From: Mesorhizobium sp. 113-3-3
GTDB lineage: Bacteria; Pseudomonadota; Alphaproteobacteria; Rhizobiales; Rhizobiaceae
Direction of reading: 5' to 3'
Assembly (NCBI RefSeq): GCF_016756495.1
Contig: NZ_AP023243.1
Coordinates: 4,530,501 to 4,594,500 of the forward strand
DNA: 64,000 nucleotides
Under the pieces are notes generated by a model. That model had not been told where the DNA came from and searched no databases. It saw only the letters and a program-made list of their open reading frames with translations. Position 1 is the stretch's first letter. Every line of letters starts with the position of its first letter. Below are positions 18,131-26,133 of this stretch, piece by piece. Both the position numbers and the translations under genes were made by a program.

Positions 18131-19273
18131 TCACTCGTCTGACGTTTCAGCCTTCGGCTGCCGCCGTGTCCGCCAGGATTTCGAAACATGGTTCACATGA
18201 TCGGCCAGCGCGGCGAGATGGCCGCGCAGGCCGCGCGCGCCGATCATCGACGACAGCGTGACCGATTGCGTGGCGAAGCGCCGCTTGAAATCCTCGCCGC
18301 CGCAGAGAAAATCGACTTTGGCAAGGCTGCGGTCGAGCGACCACTGGATATAGTCCATCATCAGCACCATACCCGGCGAGGCGCGCTCATATTCAGGATC
18401 ATAGGTGGTGACGAAAGCCATCATCGTGCCGTGCTGTTCGAAATTGATCGAGACGGCCACGATCGTGTCGTCAAGTTCCAGCACGAAGATGCGCAACAGC
18501 CCAAGTTCGGCCAGCACCGAGATAAGCGCGGCGAGAACCGGCGAGCCCTTGTCGAACAGGTCCGAAACACGGCCATGCCGGGCGAGCCAAAGGCGCTTCA
18601 GCACCGCGACCCGCGCGAGCACCGGCTCGCGTGGTTCGTCCGCATCCAGCAGGCGGAAACGCAATGCACCGCCTTCCTCCATGAACTTGCGGCCACGACG
18701 GTAGTTCTGCCGGGCCTTCTTGGACAGCGTCTCGAACCATTCCGCCCCACTCTGCCAGGGGCCCGCGACACGGTAGCTGATTTCAGTGCGGTGGTTGGGC
18801 CGAAGCGCCGTGCCATGGTGCGAGGCCGGGTCGAGCAGGGCGTGAACACCGGCATCCGGCAGCAGACGGTTGAGATAGATGAGGTCGAAGCCGCCCTGAT
18901 CAAAAACGTGCTGCCAGAGGCGGGCGATCACCTGCGGATCGCTGTCGGGCGCAACCAGCGCGTCGCCATAGTCACTGTGATCCTTCGCCGCCCATTCGAG
19001 TATGCGGATGCCGGAGCGCTTGAAAGTCGCAAGCGCGATGACGCCGTCGAGCCGGTCGCCGTTCCAGGCAAGCCCGATCCTGAGCGTGCGCCGCTCCTGA
19101 TGCGGGGTGGTGCGCCACCAGGCCCCGATCCAGTCCGGGTGCTGGAAGACAAGTCCGCCGGCTCGCTGCCAGAGCGCGGCCCAGGCCGGTGCGATCTCGG
19201 CCAGGCGCGCCGCCGATGTCACGACTTCGAAGGTGCGTGTCCGCGGGATGGCGAGCACGAAGGGAGCGTTCAT
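18131..19273 (-). CDS. GNAT-superfamily acyltransferase (CelD/BioF2-like)
   Basis: A 380-residue protein from ATG 19273, preceded by AAGGGA. It carries the double-GNAT fold of the 'cellulose biosynthesis protein CelD/BioF2-like acetyltransferase' group. Visible features are 'WAALWQRAGGLVFQHPDWIGAWW' near the N terminus, 'KKARQNYRRGRKFMEEGG' and the second-domain 'FEQHGTMMAFVTTYDPEYERASPGMVLMMD'. The ATG overlaps the stop of the sterol-desaturase-family gene (ATGA), so the two are cotranslated. The acyl donor and acceptor are unknown; the partner suggests a lipid. CelD is a historic label and no cellulose genes are nearby. Confidence 0.85.
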   Translation of the reverse strand: MNAPFVLAIPRTRTFEVVTSAARLAEIAPAWAALWQRAGGLVFQHPDWIGAWWRTTPHQERRTLRIGLAWNGDRLDGVIALATFKRSGIRILEWAAKDHSDYGDALVAPDSDPQVIARLWQHVFDQGGFDLIYLNRLLPDAGVHALLDPASHHGTALRPNHRTEISYRVAGPWQSGAEWFETLSKKARQNYRRGRKFMEEGGALRFRLLDADEPREPVLARVAVLKRLWLARHGRVSDLFDKGSPVLAALISVLAELGLLRIFVLELDDTIVAVSINFEQHGTMMAFVTTYDPEYERASPGMVLMMDYIQWSLDRSLAKVDFLCGGEDFKRRFATQSVTLSSMIGARGLRGHLAALADHVNHVSKSWRTRRQPKAETSDE

Positions 19274-20280
19274 GGCCGTGTCCCTTCTTCCGATGATCGC
19301 GTGGTCCTTGGCTTTGCACGCCGGATGCGCCTGGCAATGTGTCCCCACATCCGCCTCAGCGGCATGACGTAGAGGCCGGCGAGCGACTGGTAGTCACGCA
19401 CGTCGCGGTCGACCAGTCCGAACTTGAAGTCCTCGTCGGGCCTCGGCACGCACAATGTTCCGAAGAGCCGGTCCCAGAACGAGAAGAGCAGCCCGAAATT
19501 CTTGTCATAGTGGCGCGGATCGGTGCTGTGATGCAGCTGGTGCCAGTGAGGACACAGGATCACATTGTTGAGCGGGCCGAACGAGATCTTGAAATGCGTG
19601 TGCCTGACGAAATCCATCATCAGGATGTTGCGCATGACATAGACGTTGACGCCAAAGACGGTCAGTTCGACAAGGTTCAGCGAAATCAGCGACCAGATGC
19701 CGAAGCAGACACCGACGACGACGCCATCCCAGGCGCGATTCATCAGTTCGTCGAGCGGGTGAACCCGGTCCTTGGTGATCCCCACCATCACCTCGGCCGA
19801 GTGATGCACCTTGTGCAATTCCCAAAGCAGCGGATAGCGATGCTGGGCGACGTGATAGAGATAGTAGGAAATATCGTAGGCGAGCAGCATGGTGAGGGTG
19901 AAGATCAGCACCGTCACCGGACCCGCCGGCCCTTCGACCAGAGGCGGCTGGAACTGGAACAGCGTCGAAAACAGCCAGTTGGTCGCGTAGCCCACCGCCG
20001 AGACGAAGACTATGCCGGCGGGCAGCATCAGGAAGGGCATCAGGGCCTTCTTCGTGACCCAGAACAGCAGGTCGGCCCTCGCCGAGGGATGGGTGATGAC
20101 CTCATGCGGGACGACGAACTCGAAGAACTCCTTCCAGCTCTTCTCCTCGGCGGTGCGCCAATAGGCAACGAGCGCGCTGACAAAAGCAGTCAACAGCAAA
20201 AGCCCGGTCGCCAGCAAACTGGTGCTCGAGATCTTGTCGAGGACCTTGCCAACCAGATCGCCCAGCATTCCTGCCGCCAT
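19270..20280 (-). CDS. sterol desaturase/fatty-acid hydroxylase family di-iron membrane protein
   Basis: A 336-residue membrane protein from ATG 20280, with GGGAGG five bases upstream; the in-frame TTG at 20292 is not needed. It has four to five hydrophobic segments and the eight-histidine di-iron pattern: 'HVAQH', 'HKVHHS', 'HTHF' and 'HWHQLHHS'. Members hydroxylate or desaturate lipid chains or sterol-like rings in the membrane; in rhizobia the family includes ornithine-lipid hydroxylases. The substrate cannot be assigned. It is cotranslated with the acyltransferase downstream. The long C-terminal part after the last His box ('FSFWDRLFGTL') is normal for the family. Confidence 0.9.
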   Translation of the reverse strand: MAAGMLGDLVGKVLDKISSTSLLATGLLLLTAFVSALVAYWRTAEEKSWKEFFEFVVPHEVITHPSARADLLFWVTKKALMPFLMLPAGIVFVSAVGYATNWLFSTLFQFQPPLVEGPAGPVTVLIFTLTMLLAYDISYYLYHVAQHRYPLLWELHKVHHSAEVMVGITKDRVHPLDELMNRAWDGVVVGVCFGIWSLISLNLVELTVFGVNVYVMRNILMMDFVRHTHFKISFGPLNNVILCPHWHQLHHSTDPRHYDKNFGLLFSFWDRLFGTLCVPRPDEDFKFGLVDRDVRDYQSLAGLYVMPLRRMWGHIARRIRRAKPRTTRSSEEGTRP

Positions 20281-20302
20281 AGTACCTCCCAAACCCCGGT
20301 AC

Positions 20303-20340
20303 TGCTTTTAATCGAAAACCGTCAATTAAAAGCAATCGAA
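20303..20340. promoter_or_regulatory. inverted and direct repeats upstream of the desaturase gene
   Basis: TGCTTTTAAT (20303-20312) and ATTAAAAGCA (20325-20334) are perfect 10-base arms around 12 bases. Overlaid on them, AATCGAAAACCGTCAA (from 20310) and AATCGAAGACAGTTAA (from 20334) are direct repeats with a 24-base period. They lie 23 to 60 bases upstream of the minus-strand desaturase start and look like an operator array or a structured leader. Confidence 0.45.
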
Positions 20341-20774
20341 GACAGTTAAGGAATCCTAGACTTTGATCCGCGATCAACGGGCGTTCTACTGGCAGCCGAC
20401 TGGTGCTCATCGCCATGATTTCACGGCATTGTGGCCGCGCCCTTAGCCGTTTCATGCAACCTTTGCCCGCGCAACGTGCATTCGTCGCCGCAATGGATGC
20501 CCCTTGGCTATTTCGCCGCCCTGCCGGGGTCCACTATACACTGCAAAGTCGAACACGGCCTAGCCGAAGCTGCTGGAACCGGCCGGATCATCAGGCCGGC
20601 CGTCTTCCGATTTCACCACCCGGTCAGAGCCCGTGCGAAGTTCCGGTCCAATGGTACTTGCCTCCTGCGGTCTGGAGCCAGGCTGGTGTCCGGTGGAACA
20701 TGTTGCGTTTGAGGTGGCCTTGCCAGAAAGGTGCGAGTATAGGTTGCCCACTACCAGATCGTTGGAGGCCACCC
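20341..20774. other. 434-base intergenic stretch without a convincing gene
   Basis: One frame stays open here ahead of FkbM, but its translation is rich in Arg, Pro and Trp without recognisable motifs and has no Shine-Dalgarno before TTG 20775. A GGCCGG/CCGGCC inverted pair lies near 20579-20602. I see nothing else. Confidence 0.6.
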
Positions 20775-21602
20775 TTGTTTAAATCGCTTGCCAGGAAACT
20801 GTTTCCGTCTGTTGAAGCGGCGCCCAAATTAGAAGGAACGATCGAACAAACCGCGCCAACGGACGTTCCGTTCAAGCCCTATATTGCCCGCGATAGAGTG
20901 TTCGAAGACCTGGTGTTCGACTTTCACATCGCCAATGAGGTCGGCCATCACTGGTACGCGGCGTCACCGCAGCAGTTCATGCCGGAGCGCAAGTGGTGCT
21001 ATGATCGGATCAAGCCGGGGATGACGGTCGTGGATTGCGGCGCCCACCACGGCATGATGACCGTGATTTTTGCCAAGCGAGTCGGCCCCACGGGCCGGGT
21101 GATCGCCTATGAAGCATTGCCAGAGAATGCCGACGTGATCCGGGCCAACGCGGTCTTGAACGGGTTGCATAATGTGACGGTTCGATCCGTTGGCGTTGGC
21201 GCCGCTCCCGCTCAATTTGGTTACGATCGCAACCAGAGCAACATCATGGTGCAGGCCGGCTCGGATAGTGGAGACACCATCTCCATCGTTGACCTGGATA
21301 GCGATCTGCCGGGCGATGTTCGTGTCGATTTCCTGAAAGTCGATGTCGAAGGATTTGAGGTTGAGGCGTTGAGCGGTATGAGCCGCGTCCTGGCCATGCG
21401 TCCGATAATTGATCTGGAAATCCACAATTTCCTCTCGCCAAATCGAATGGCTTCCCTATCCGCGCTGGCCGCATTCTTTGGTGGCTATCGTTTCACTGCC
21501 CTTGGCGACGTCTTCGGCGAAGAGGCGGATATGGGTACAACGTTTAACGTCGACTATCTCTCGCAGTTCGAGAATCCTCACGTCTTCTGCGAGCCGCTTT
21601 AG
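20775..21602 (+). CDS. FkbM-family SAM-dependent methyltransferase
   Basis: A 275-residue methyltransferase. TTG 20775 is the start because GGAGG lies six bases upstream, the best ribosome site in the region; no ATG competes before the conserved domain. The SAM-binding motif is 'MTVVDCGAHHGMMTVIFAKR' (about 79-98), with the acidic ribose-binding 'VIAYEALPEN' after it. The FkbM hallmark 'VDFLKVDVEGFEVEALSG' lies at about 183-200. FkbM proteins O-methylate sugars or natural products. No glycan cluster is adjacent. Base composition is lower in GC than the neighbours, which may mean recent acquisition. Confidence 0.88.
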   Translation: MFKSLARKLFPSVEAAPKLEGTIEQTAPTDVPFKPYIARDRVFEDLVFDFHIANEVGHHWYAASPQQFMPERKWCYDRIKPGMTVVDCGAHHGMMTVIFAKRVGPTGRVIAYEALPENADVIRANAVLNGLHNVTVRSVGVGAAPAQFGYDRNQSNIMVQAGSDSGDTISIVDLDSDLPGDVRVDFLKVDVEGFEVEALSGMSRVLAMRPIIDLEIHNFLSPNRMASLSALAAFFGGYRFTALGDVFGEEADMGTTFNVDYLSQFENPHVFCEPL

Positions 21603-21762
21603 CGGGACGCCTCCCACATCACGGACCGCGAGACGCTGGCTTCCGCGGCGCCAGCGCTCTCGCCCCCCTTGAGTTGCAACGGGTTGCACCAAGTCAACGG
21701 ACGGTTAACCTTAATGATGTGTAATCAGGCAGTCGTGATGTCGTAAACGAAAGCTTGGTCCC

Positions 21763-23067
21763 GTGAACGCAACCGGTCAGTCCGCAGTCTTCGGCAGGCG
21801 CAAGGAACCCCATACGGTCATCATCGCCCGCGGCAATGAGATCAGGCATTTCACGATCCGGCCCTGGCTCGCGGCATTCATCGGCTCGGCACTGGCCGCC
21901 ATTGCCATCGGCTACCTCCTGGCGACCTCCTATCTCGTGCTGCGCGACGATCTGATCGGCGCCACCACCGCGCGCCAGGCGCGCATGCAGCAGGCCTACG
22001 AAGACCGCATCTCGGCGCTTCGCGCCCAGGTCGACCGCATCACCAGCCGTCAGCTGCTCGACCAGCAATTGATGGAAAACAAGGTCAGCGAACTGATTGA
22101 ACGCCAGACGCAGCTCAGCCAGCGCCACGGCCGTCTCGGCCCGCTGCTCGAGCGCGCGGAGAATGAGGTCGGCGCCGCGCCCGCCGAGGATTCGGCCGCA
22201 ACCGCCAAGCCGGACAAGCACGCCGAAGTGACCGGCAGCATTAGCCAGCCCGCGCAGAACTATGCGGTCGCCAGCCTGGGCGCGGATCTGGGTGCCGCCG
22301 ACACAAGGCCGTTCTCCTTGTGGTCGACCCGTACGGATCCGCTGCCCAGCGATACGGCCGCCGATCGCGCCGACAAGCTGTTCGTTTCGATCAACCAGTC
22401 GCTGAAATCCATCGAGAACGAGCAACTCACCCGCATCAGCACGCTTGCGGACAATGCCTATAAGAGCGCCGATGCCATCCAGCAGGCGCTGCAGGCGGCC
22501 GGACTGCCGGTCGACAGCGATTTCGGCAAGAACGAAAGCGATGTCGGCGGCCCTCTGATCCCGCTCGACAGTTCGATGATGTTCGACAGCAAAGTCAAGG
22601 AACTGGACGAAGCCCTCGACACGCTCGACCAGCTGAAGAAGGAAGCGCGCCAGCTGCCGCTTGCCAACCCCGCCCCCGGCCACTCCGTCACCAGCCCGTT
22701 CGGCGTGCGCACCGATCCCATCCTCGGCACCGCGGCGCTCCATTCGGGCATGGATTTCAGGGCGCCCATCGGCATGGCGGCCAAGGTCACGGCGCCCGGC
22801 ATCGTCACCAAGGCCGGCTGGAACGGCGGCTATGGCCGCATGGTCGAGGTTGACCACGGCAATGGCTTTGCGACCCGCTACGGACATTTGAGCGAAATCG
22901 ACGTGAGCGTGGGCGAGAAACTGGACGCCGGCGCCATCGTCGGCAAGACCGGCAGCAGCGGCCGCTCGACCGGCCCGCATTTGCACTATGAAGTGCGCCA
23001 CAATGGCGAAGCGATCGATCCCTTGCGCTTCCTCACCGTCGGCAAGAAGGTCGCCCAGTATCTCTGA
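21763..23067 (+). CDS. M23/LytM-domain membrane-anchored peptidase
   Basis: A 434-residue envelope protein with a GTG start at 21763; the Shine-Dalgarno is weak. One membrane anchor lies at about residues 34-55 ('AAFIGSALAAIAIGYLLATS'). A coiled coil covers about 65-130, then a disordered linker, then a C-terminal M23 domain with the zinc motifs 'HSGMDFRAP' and 'HLHYEV' and the usual 'GYGRMVEVDHGNGFATRYGH' between them. All metal and catalytic histidines are present, so it should be an active endopeptidase on cell-wall crosslinks rather than an EnvC-like activator lacking them. Confidence 0.93.
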   Translation: MNATGQSAVFGRRKEPHTVIIARGNEIRHFTIRPWLAAFIGSALAAIAIGYLLATSYLVLRDDLIGATTARQARMQQAYEDRISALRAQVDRITSRQLLDQQLMENKVSELIERQTQLSQRHGRLGPLLERAENEVGAAPAEDSAATAKPDKHAEVTGSISQPAQNYAVASLGADLGAADTRPFSLWSTRTDPLPSDTAADRADKLFVSINQSLKSIENEQLTRISTLADNAYKSADAIQQALQAAGLPVDSDFGKNESDVGGPLIPLDSSMMFDSKVKELDEALDTLDQLKKEARQLPLANPAPGHSVTSPFGVRTDPILGTAALHSGMDFRAPIGMAAKVTAPGIVTKAGWNGGYGRMVEVDHGNGFATRYGHLSEIDVSVGEKLDAGAIVGKTGSSGRSTGPHLHYEVRHNGEAIDPLRFLTVGKKVAQYL

Positions 23068-23134
23068 GGCGCCGGGCGCCTATCGGCGGACCGATACGCC
23101 AAGGCCGGTCAGGTAACCGCCGCCCCGCGGCTTA

Positions 23135-23299
23135 TCATTCCTTCTTCGGATCCTTGTCGCCTTTGCGGGCTTTCCTGCGGGGCGAACGCAGATTTTCGAA
23201 GCCCATATAGTGGTCGGTATCCGACGTATTCCACCGGCCGCCCAGATAGATGATTGCAATGGCCGCCGCGAAGACCAGCAAGGCATAGATCGTATCCAT
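23135..23299 (-). CDS. 54-residue membrane-anchored small protein
   Basis: ATG 23299 is preceded on the minus strand by AGGAGGT at near-ideal spacing, and the frame runs 54 codons to TGA at 23135. The peptide begins MDTIYALLVFAAAIAIIYLG, a single membrane segment, then a polar 'WNTSDTDHYMGFENLRSP' and a strongly basic tail rich in Lys and Arg ending in KKE. The strong ribosome site, membrane segment and clean stop support a real gene. I do not recognise a family. Its upstream region is shared with the divergent oxidase operon. Confidence 0.75.
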   Translation of the reverse strand: MDTIYALLVFAAAIAIIYLGGRWNTSDTDHYMGFENLRSPRRKARKGDKDPKKE

Positions 23300-23380
23300 A
23301 CCTCCTATTTAGGGCACAGGGATCGGCCGGACAGCTGTCGGCTTTTCTGTGCAGGAGCCCTCTGTGAGGCTGCCTACCCG

Positions 23381-23421
23381 TTGACAGCTTTTCAGTTGTA
23401 GGATGATATGTATAACCATAC
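23381..23421 (+). promoter_or_regulatory. promoter and candidate FadR-type operator of the oxidase operon
   Basis: TTGACA (23381-23386) and TGATAT (23404-23409) are 17 bases apart, a strong -35 with a fair -10. Immediately downstream GTAT-AACC-ATAC (23410-23421) is a short palindrome over the expected start point. The second gene of the operon encodes a FadR/GntR regulator, so autoregulation at this site is a reasonable inference. Confidence 0.5.
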
Positions 23422-23447
23422 GCACCCCAACCAAAGCCGGCCAGACA

Positions 23448-24887
23448 ATGACCATCCACGGCATCTCGCCTGACCTTCTCGCTGCCCTGGAGCATGTGCT
23501 GGGGCAAAGCGGCGTGGCCGCCGATACGGCCGACATGGCGAAATACCTCGTGGACTGGTCCGGCGATCATCATGGTGGCGCGCTTGCCGTGCTGAAACCG
23601 GCATCGGCCGCCGAGGTGCAGGCCGCGGTTCGGCTGTGCGGTAAGCTTGGGCTGGCGGTGATCCCGCAAGGCGGCAACACCGGGCTTGTCGCCGGCGCGA
23701 TCGACATCGGCACGGCACCTGGCGCGGTGGTGATCAGCCTGGAGCGGCTGAACAGGATCCGCCTCGTCGACGCCGACAATTTCATCCTGCAGGCCGATGC
23801 CGGCTGCATCCTGCAGCACATCAAGGACGCAGCCGACGAGCAGGACTGCCTGTTTCCGCTGGCGCTCGGCGCGCAAGGCAGCTGCCAGATCGGCGGCAAC
23901 GCCGCCAGCAATGCCGGCGGCGTCAACGTGCTGCGCTACGGCATGGCCCGCGACCTCATTGTCGGCCTGGAAGTTGTGCTGCCCGACGGTGAATTGTGGA
24001 CCGGCTTTTCCGGCCTGCGCAAGGACAACCGCGGCTATGATCTGAAGCAGCTTTTCATCGGCGCCGAGGGCACGCTGGGCATCATCACCGGCGTCGAGGT
24101 CAAGCTGTTTCCGAAACCCGGCAGGGTCGAGACGGCCTATCTGGGGCTCCCCTCATTCGAAGCGGCGGTATCGCTGTTCAGGCGCGCCCGACGCCAGTGC
24201 TGCGACCTCATATCCGCCTTCGAGATCATCGGTGCGGAATGCGTGGAGCTGGCGCGCCTCACCGACCCGGACATCGTCGCGCCGGTCGCCGCGCCTGTCC
24301 ATGTGCTGATCGAATTGTCGTCGAGCGCCGCGATCGATTTGCGCGCCCTGCTGGTGGATTTCCTTGCCGGCCCGATGGAAGAACAACTCGTCACCGATGC
24401 CGTTCTGGCCGAGAGCGGCGCGCAGACCAGGGCGTTCTGGGCCATCCGCGAGGGACTGGTCGAGGGTCAGGCCAAGCGCGGCTACCATGTGCGCACCGAC
24501 CTTTCGGTGCGCATCTCCGACATCCCCACGCTCATCGCCCAGGCCCGCCAGTTTATCGAATTGCGGCATCCGGGCTGGATTTCCCAGGCCTATGGGCACG
24601 CTGGCGACGGCAACATCCATTTCAACGTTCTGCCGCCGCTCGACCTTGCCGAGCCCGTTGCCCGCGCCAGGGGTACCGCCATCACCGCCGGCCTCTACGA
24701 CATCGTCAACGCCCTCAGCGGCTCGATCAGTGCCGAGCACGGCATCGGACGCACCCGCCAAAGCGTCTATTGGACCGGAATGTCCGCAGTCCAGCGCCGG
24801 CTCGTCAGCACGCTGAAAGATGCGCTCGATCCGGACGGGCTGATGAACCCCGGCTGCCTCTTTCCCGCGACGGAGACTTCTTCATGA
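23448..24887 (+). CDS. FAD-linked 2-hydroxyacid oxidase/dehydrogenase (GlcD/D2HGDH-like)
   Basis: A 479-residue flavoprotein of the VAO/GlcD family from ATG 23448. The FAD-binding part has 'VIPQGGNTGLVAGA' and 'ALGAQGSCQIGGNAASNAGG'; the substrate part has 'SQAYGHAGDGNIHFNVLPP' and the C-terminal 'SAEHGIGRTRQ', the metal and carboxylate-binding region of D-2-hydroxyglutarate and D-lactate dehydrogenases. It oxidises a D-2-hydroxy acid and passes electrons to a quinone or cytochrome. No GlcE/GlcF subunits follow, so it is a one-subunit type. The FadR-type gene overlaps its stop (ATGA). Confidence 0.92.
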   Translation: MTIHGISPDLLAALEHVLGQSGVAADTADMAKYLVDWSGDHHGGALAVLKPASAAEVQAAVRLCGKLGLAVIPQGGNTGLVAGAIDIGTAPGAVVISLERLNRIRLVDADNFILQADAGCILQHIKDAADEQDCLFPLALGAQGSCQIGGNAASNAGGVNVLRYGMARDLIVGLEVVLPDGELWTGFSGLRKDNRGYDLKQLFIGAEGTLGIITGVEVKLFPKPGRVETAYLGLPSFEAAVSLFRRARRQCCDLISAFEIIGAECVELARLTDPDIVAPVAAPVHVLIELSSSAAIDLRALLVDFLAGPMEEQLVTDAVLAESGAQTRAFWAIREGLVEGQAKRGYHVRTDLSVRISDIPTLIAQARQFIELRHPGWISQAYGHAGDGNIHFNVLPPLDLAEPVARARGTAITAGLYDIVNALSGSISAEHGIGRTRQSVYWTGMSAVQRRLVSTLKDALDPDGLMNPGCLFPATETSS

Positions 24888-25627
24888 AACAGAGACTGGC
24901 CGCCATCGGCACTGTCGAGGCGCTGCCGCACCGGGTCGCGGCCTTCCTCAGCCGCGAGATCGAGTCCGGCGACCTCAATCCGGGCAGCCTTTTGCCGACG
25001 GAGCAGCAGCTTTCGGAAAAATTCGGCGTCAGCCGCAACGTCGTGCGCGAGGCGATCGCGCAGTTGCGCGCCGACGGCATGGTCGAGGCGCGGCAAGGCA
25101 TCGGCTCCTTCGTGCTGGCGCCGGAACAGCGCGCGGCGATCCGCATCGACCGCGAGACGCTGAAAGAGGGGCAGAACATGGAGCGGCTCTTCGAGCTGCG
25201 CTGCATCCTCGAGGCGGAATCCGCCGCCCTTGCCGCCGAACGGCGCGAGCAGGAACATCTCGACGCGATTAAGGCGGCACTCGACCGGATGAGCGGCGAA
25301 GAGCGCTGGGAAGACGGCAGTATCGATGCCGACCTTTTGTTCCACCGCGAAATCGCCCGCGCGACCGGCAACAGCTACATCCACACCTTCATCTCCTTCG
25401 TCTGCGAACAGATCCGCCGCTCGATCTATTACGCGCGGCAGACCAATCCCTTGCACGATCTGGTGGAGGTCAATGTCGGCGAGCATGTGCGCATCTACGA
25501 GGCGCTGGTCGCCGGCGACCCGGCAAAGGCGGAAGCCGCGATGCGCGCGCACATCATCGGCGCGGCCAACCGTGTCGGCGTCAAGCTGCCTTCTGCGCGC
25601 GGCGAACGCACGGGCGGAGGGAAATGA
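24884..25627 (+). CDS. FadR/FCD-subfamily GntR transcription regulator
   Basis: A 247-residue regulator. A winged-helix GntR domain is at about 15-80 ('LLPTEQQLSEKFGVSRNVVR', then 'GSFV'). An all-helical FCD ligand domain follows, with the metal-binding residues in 'DADLLFHREIARATGN' and 'VGEHVRIYEALVAGD' plus 'AMRAHI'. The start overlaps the oxidase stop and its own stop overlaps the VOC gene, so the three are translationally coupled. FCD regulators usually repress catabolic operons and release on binding a small carboxylate, which fits a 2-hydroxyacid oxidase operon. Confidence 0.93.
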   Translation: MKQRLAAIGTVEALPHRVAAFLSREIESGDLNPGSLLPTEQQLSEKFGVSRNVVREAIAQLRADGMVEARQGIGSFVLAPEQRAAIRIDRETLKEGQNMERLFELRCILEAESAALAAERREQEHLDAIKAALDRMSGEERWEDGSIDADLLFHREIARATGNSYIHTFISFVCEQIRRSIYYARQTNPLHDLVEVNVGEHVRIYEALVAGDPAKAEAAMRAHIIGAANRVGVKLPSARGERTGGGK

Positions 25628-26067
25628 GCTTGGCCGCCGCAAGCATCACCCGCATTTCCGACGTCTGTCTTCTGGTCGAGGATATCGAGCGGACCGTTGC
25701 ATTCTATGTCGACAAGCTCGGTTTCCGCCTGCGCCGCCGCGCCGAGGGTTTCGCCGACTTCCACGGCGAAGGCGTGACGCTGGCCGCCTGGGAGATCGAC
25801 CATATCGGCCAGCATGCCGGCGTCTCGAAACTGCGCTCGCCGCGCCATGCGCACAAGGTCTGCGTCGCCGTCCAGCTCGATGCACCCGGTGACATCGACC
25901 GGCTGCATGCCGAACTGACGGCCAAGGGTGTGCCGTTCTATGGCCCGCCCGAAAACTATGTCTGGAATGCACGCTGCGCCTATTTCACCGACCCGGACGA
26001 CACGCTTTGGGAACTCTACGCCTGGCTCGACGGCGGCCCCGGCGACTATCACGACGAACAGCCGTAG
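25624..26067 (+). CDS. VOC (glyoxalase/dioxygenase-fold) family protein
   Basis: A 147-residue VOC-fold protein. Two beta-alpha-beta-beta-beta repeats are visible: 'ISDVCLLVEDIERTVAFYVD' in the first, and 'VCVAVQLDAPGDIDRLHAEL' leading to 'CAYFTDPDDTLWELY' in the second. A candidate metal set is an early residue, a histidine near 'HAHKV' and the glutamate in 'LWELY'. The first-module ligand position is not clearly His, so catalytic competence is unsure. ATG overlaps the regulator stop. Substrate unknown; probably acts in the same pathway as the oxidase. Confidence 0.85.
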   Translation: MSLAAASITRISDVCLLVEDIERTVAFYVDKLGFRLRRRAEGFADFHGEGVTLAAWEIDHIGQHAGVSKLRSPRHAHKVCVAVQLDAPGDIDRLHAELTAKGVPFYGPPENYVWNARCAYFTDPDDTLWELYAWLDGGPGDYHDEQP

Positions 26068-26133
26068 ACGACACCGCGCCAAGGGAACGGCGCGCAATGA
26101 AGAGACGAAACAGTCTTGCAACAGGAGCGAAAA

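Noticed and set aside
20579..20602. GGCCGG/CCGGCC inverted pair as a terminator
   Set aside because: No T run and no gene ending nearby; GC-rich palindromes of this length are expected by chance here.
20403..20774. 124-codon in-frame extension of the FkbM gene
   Set aside because: Arg/Pro/Trp-rich non-protein-like sequence; TTG 20775 has an ideal GGAGG and begins the conserved part.
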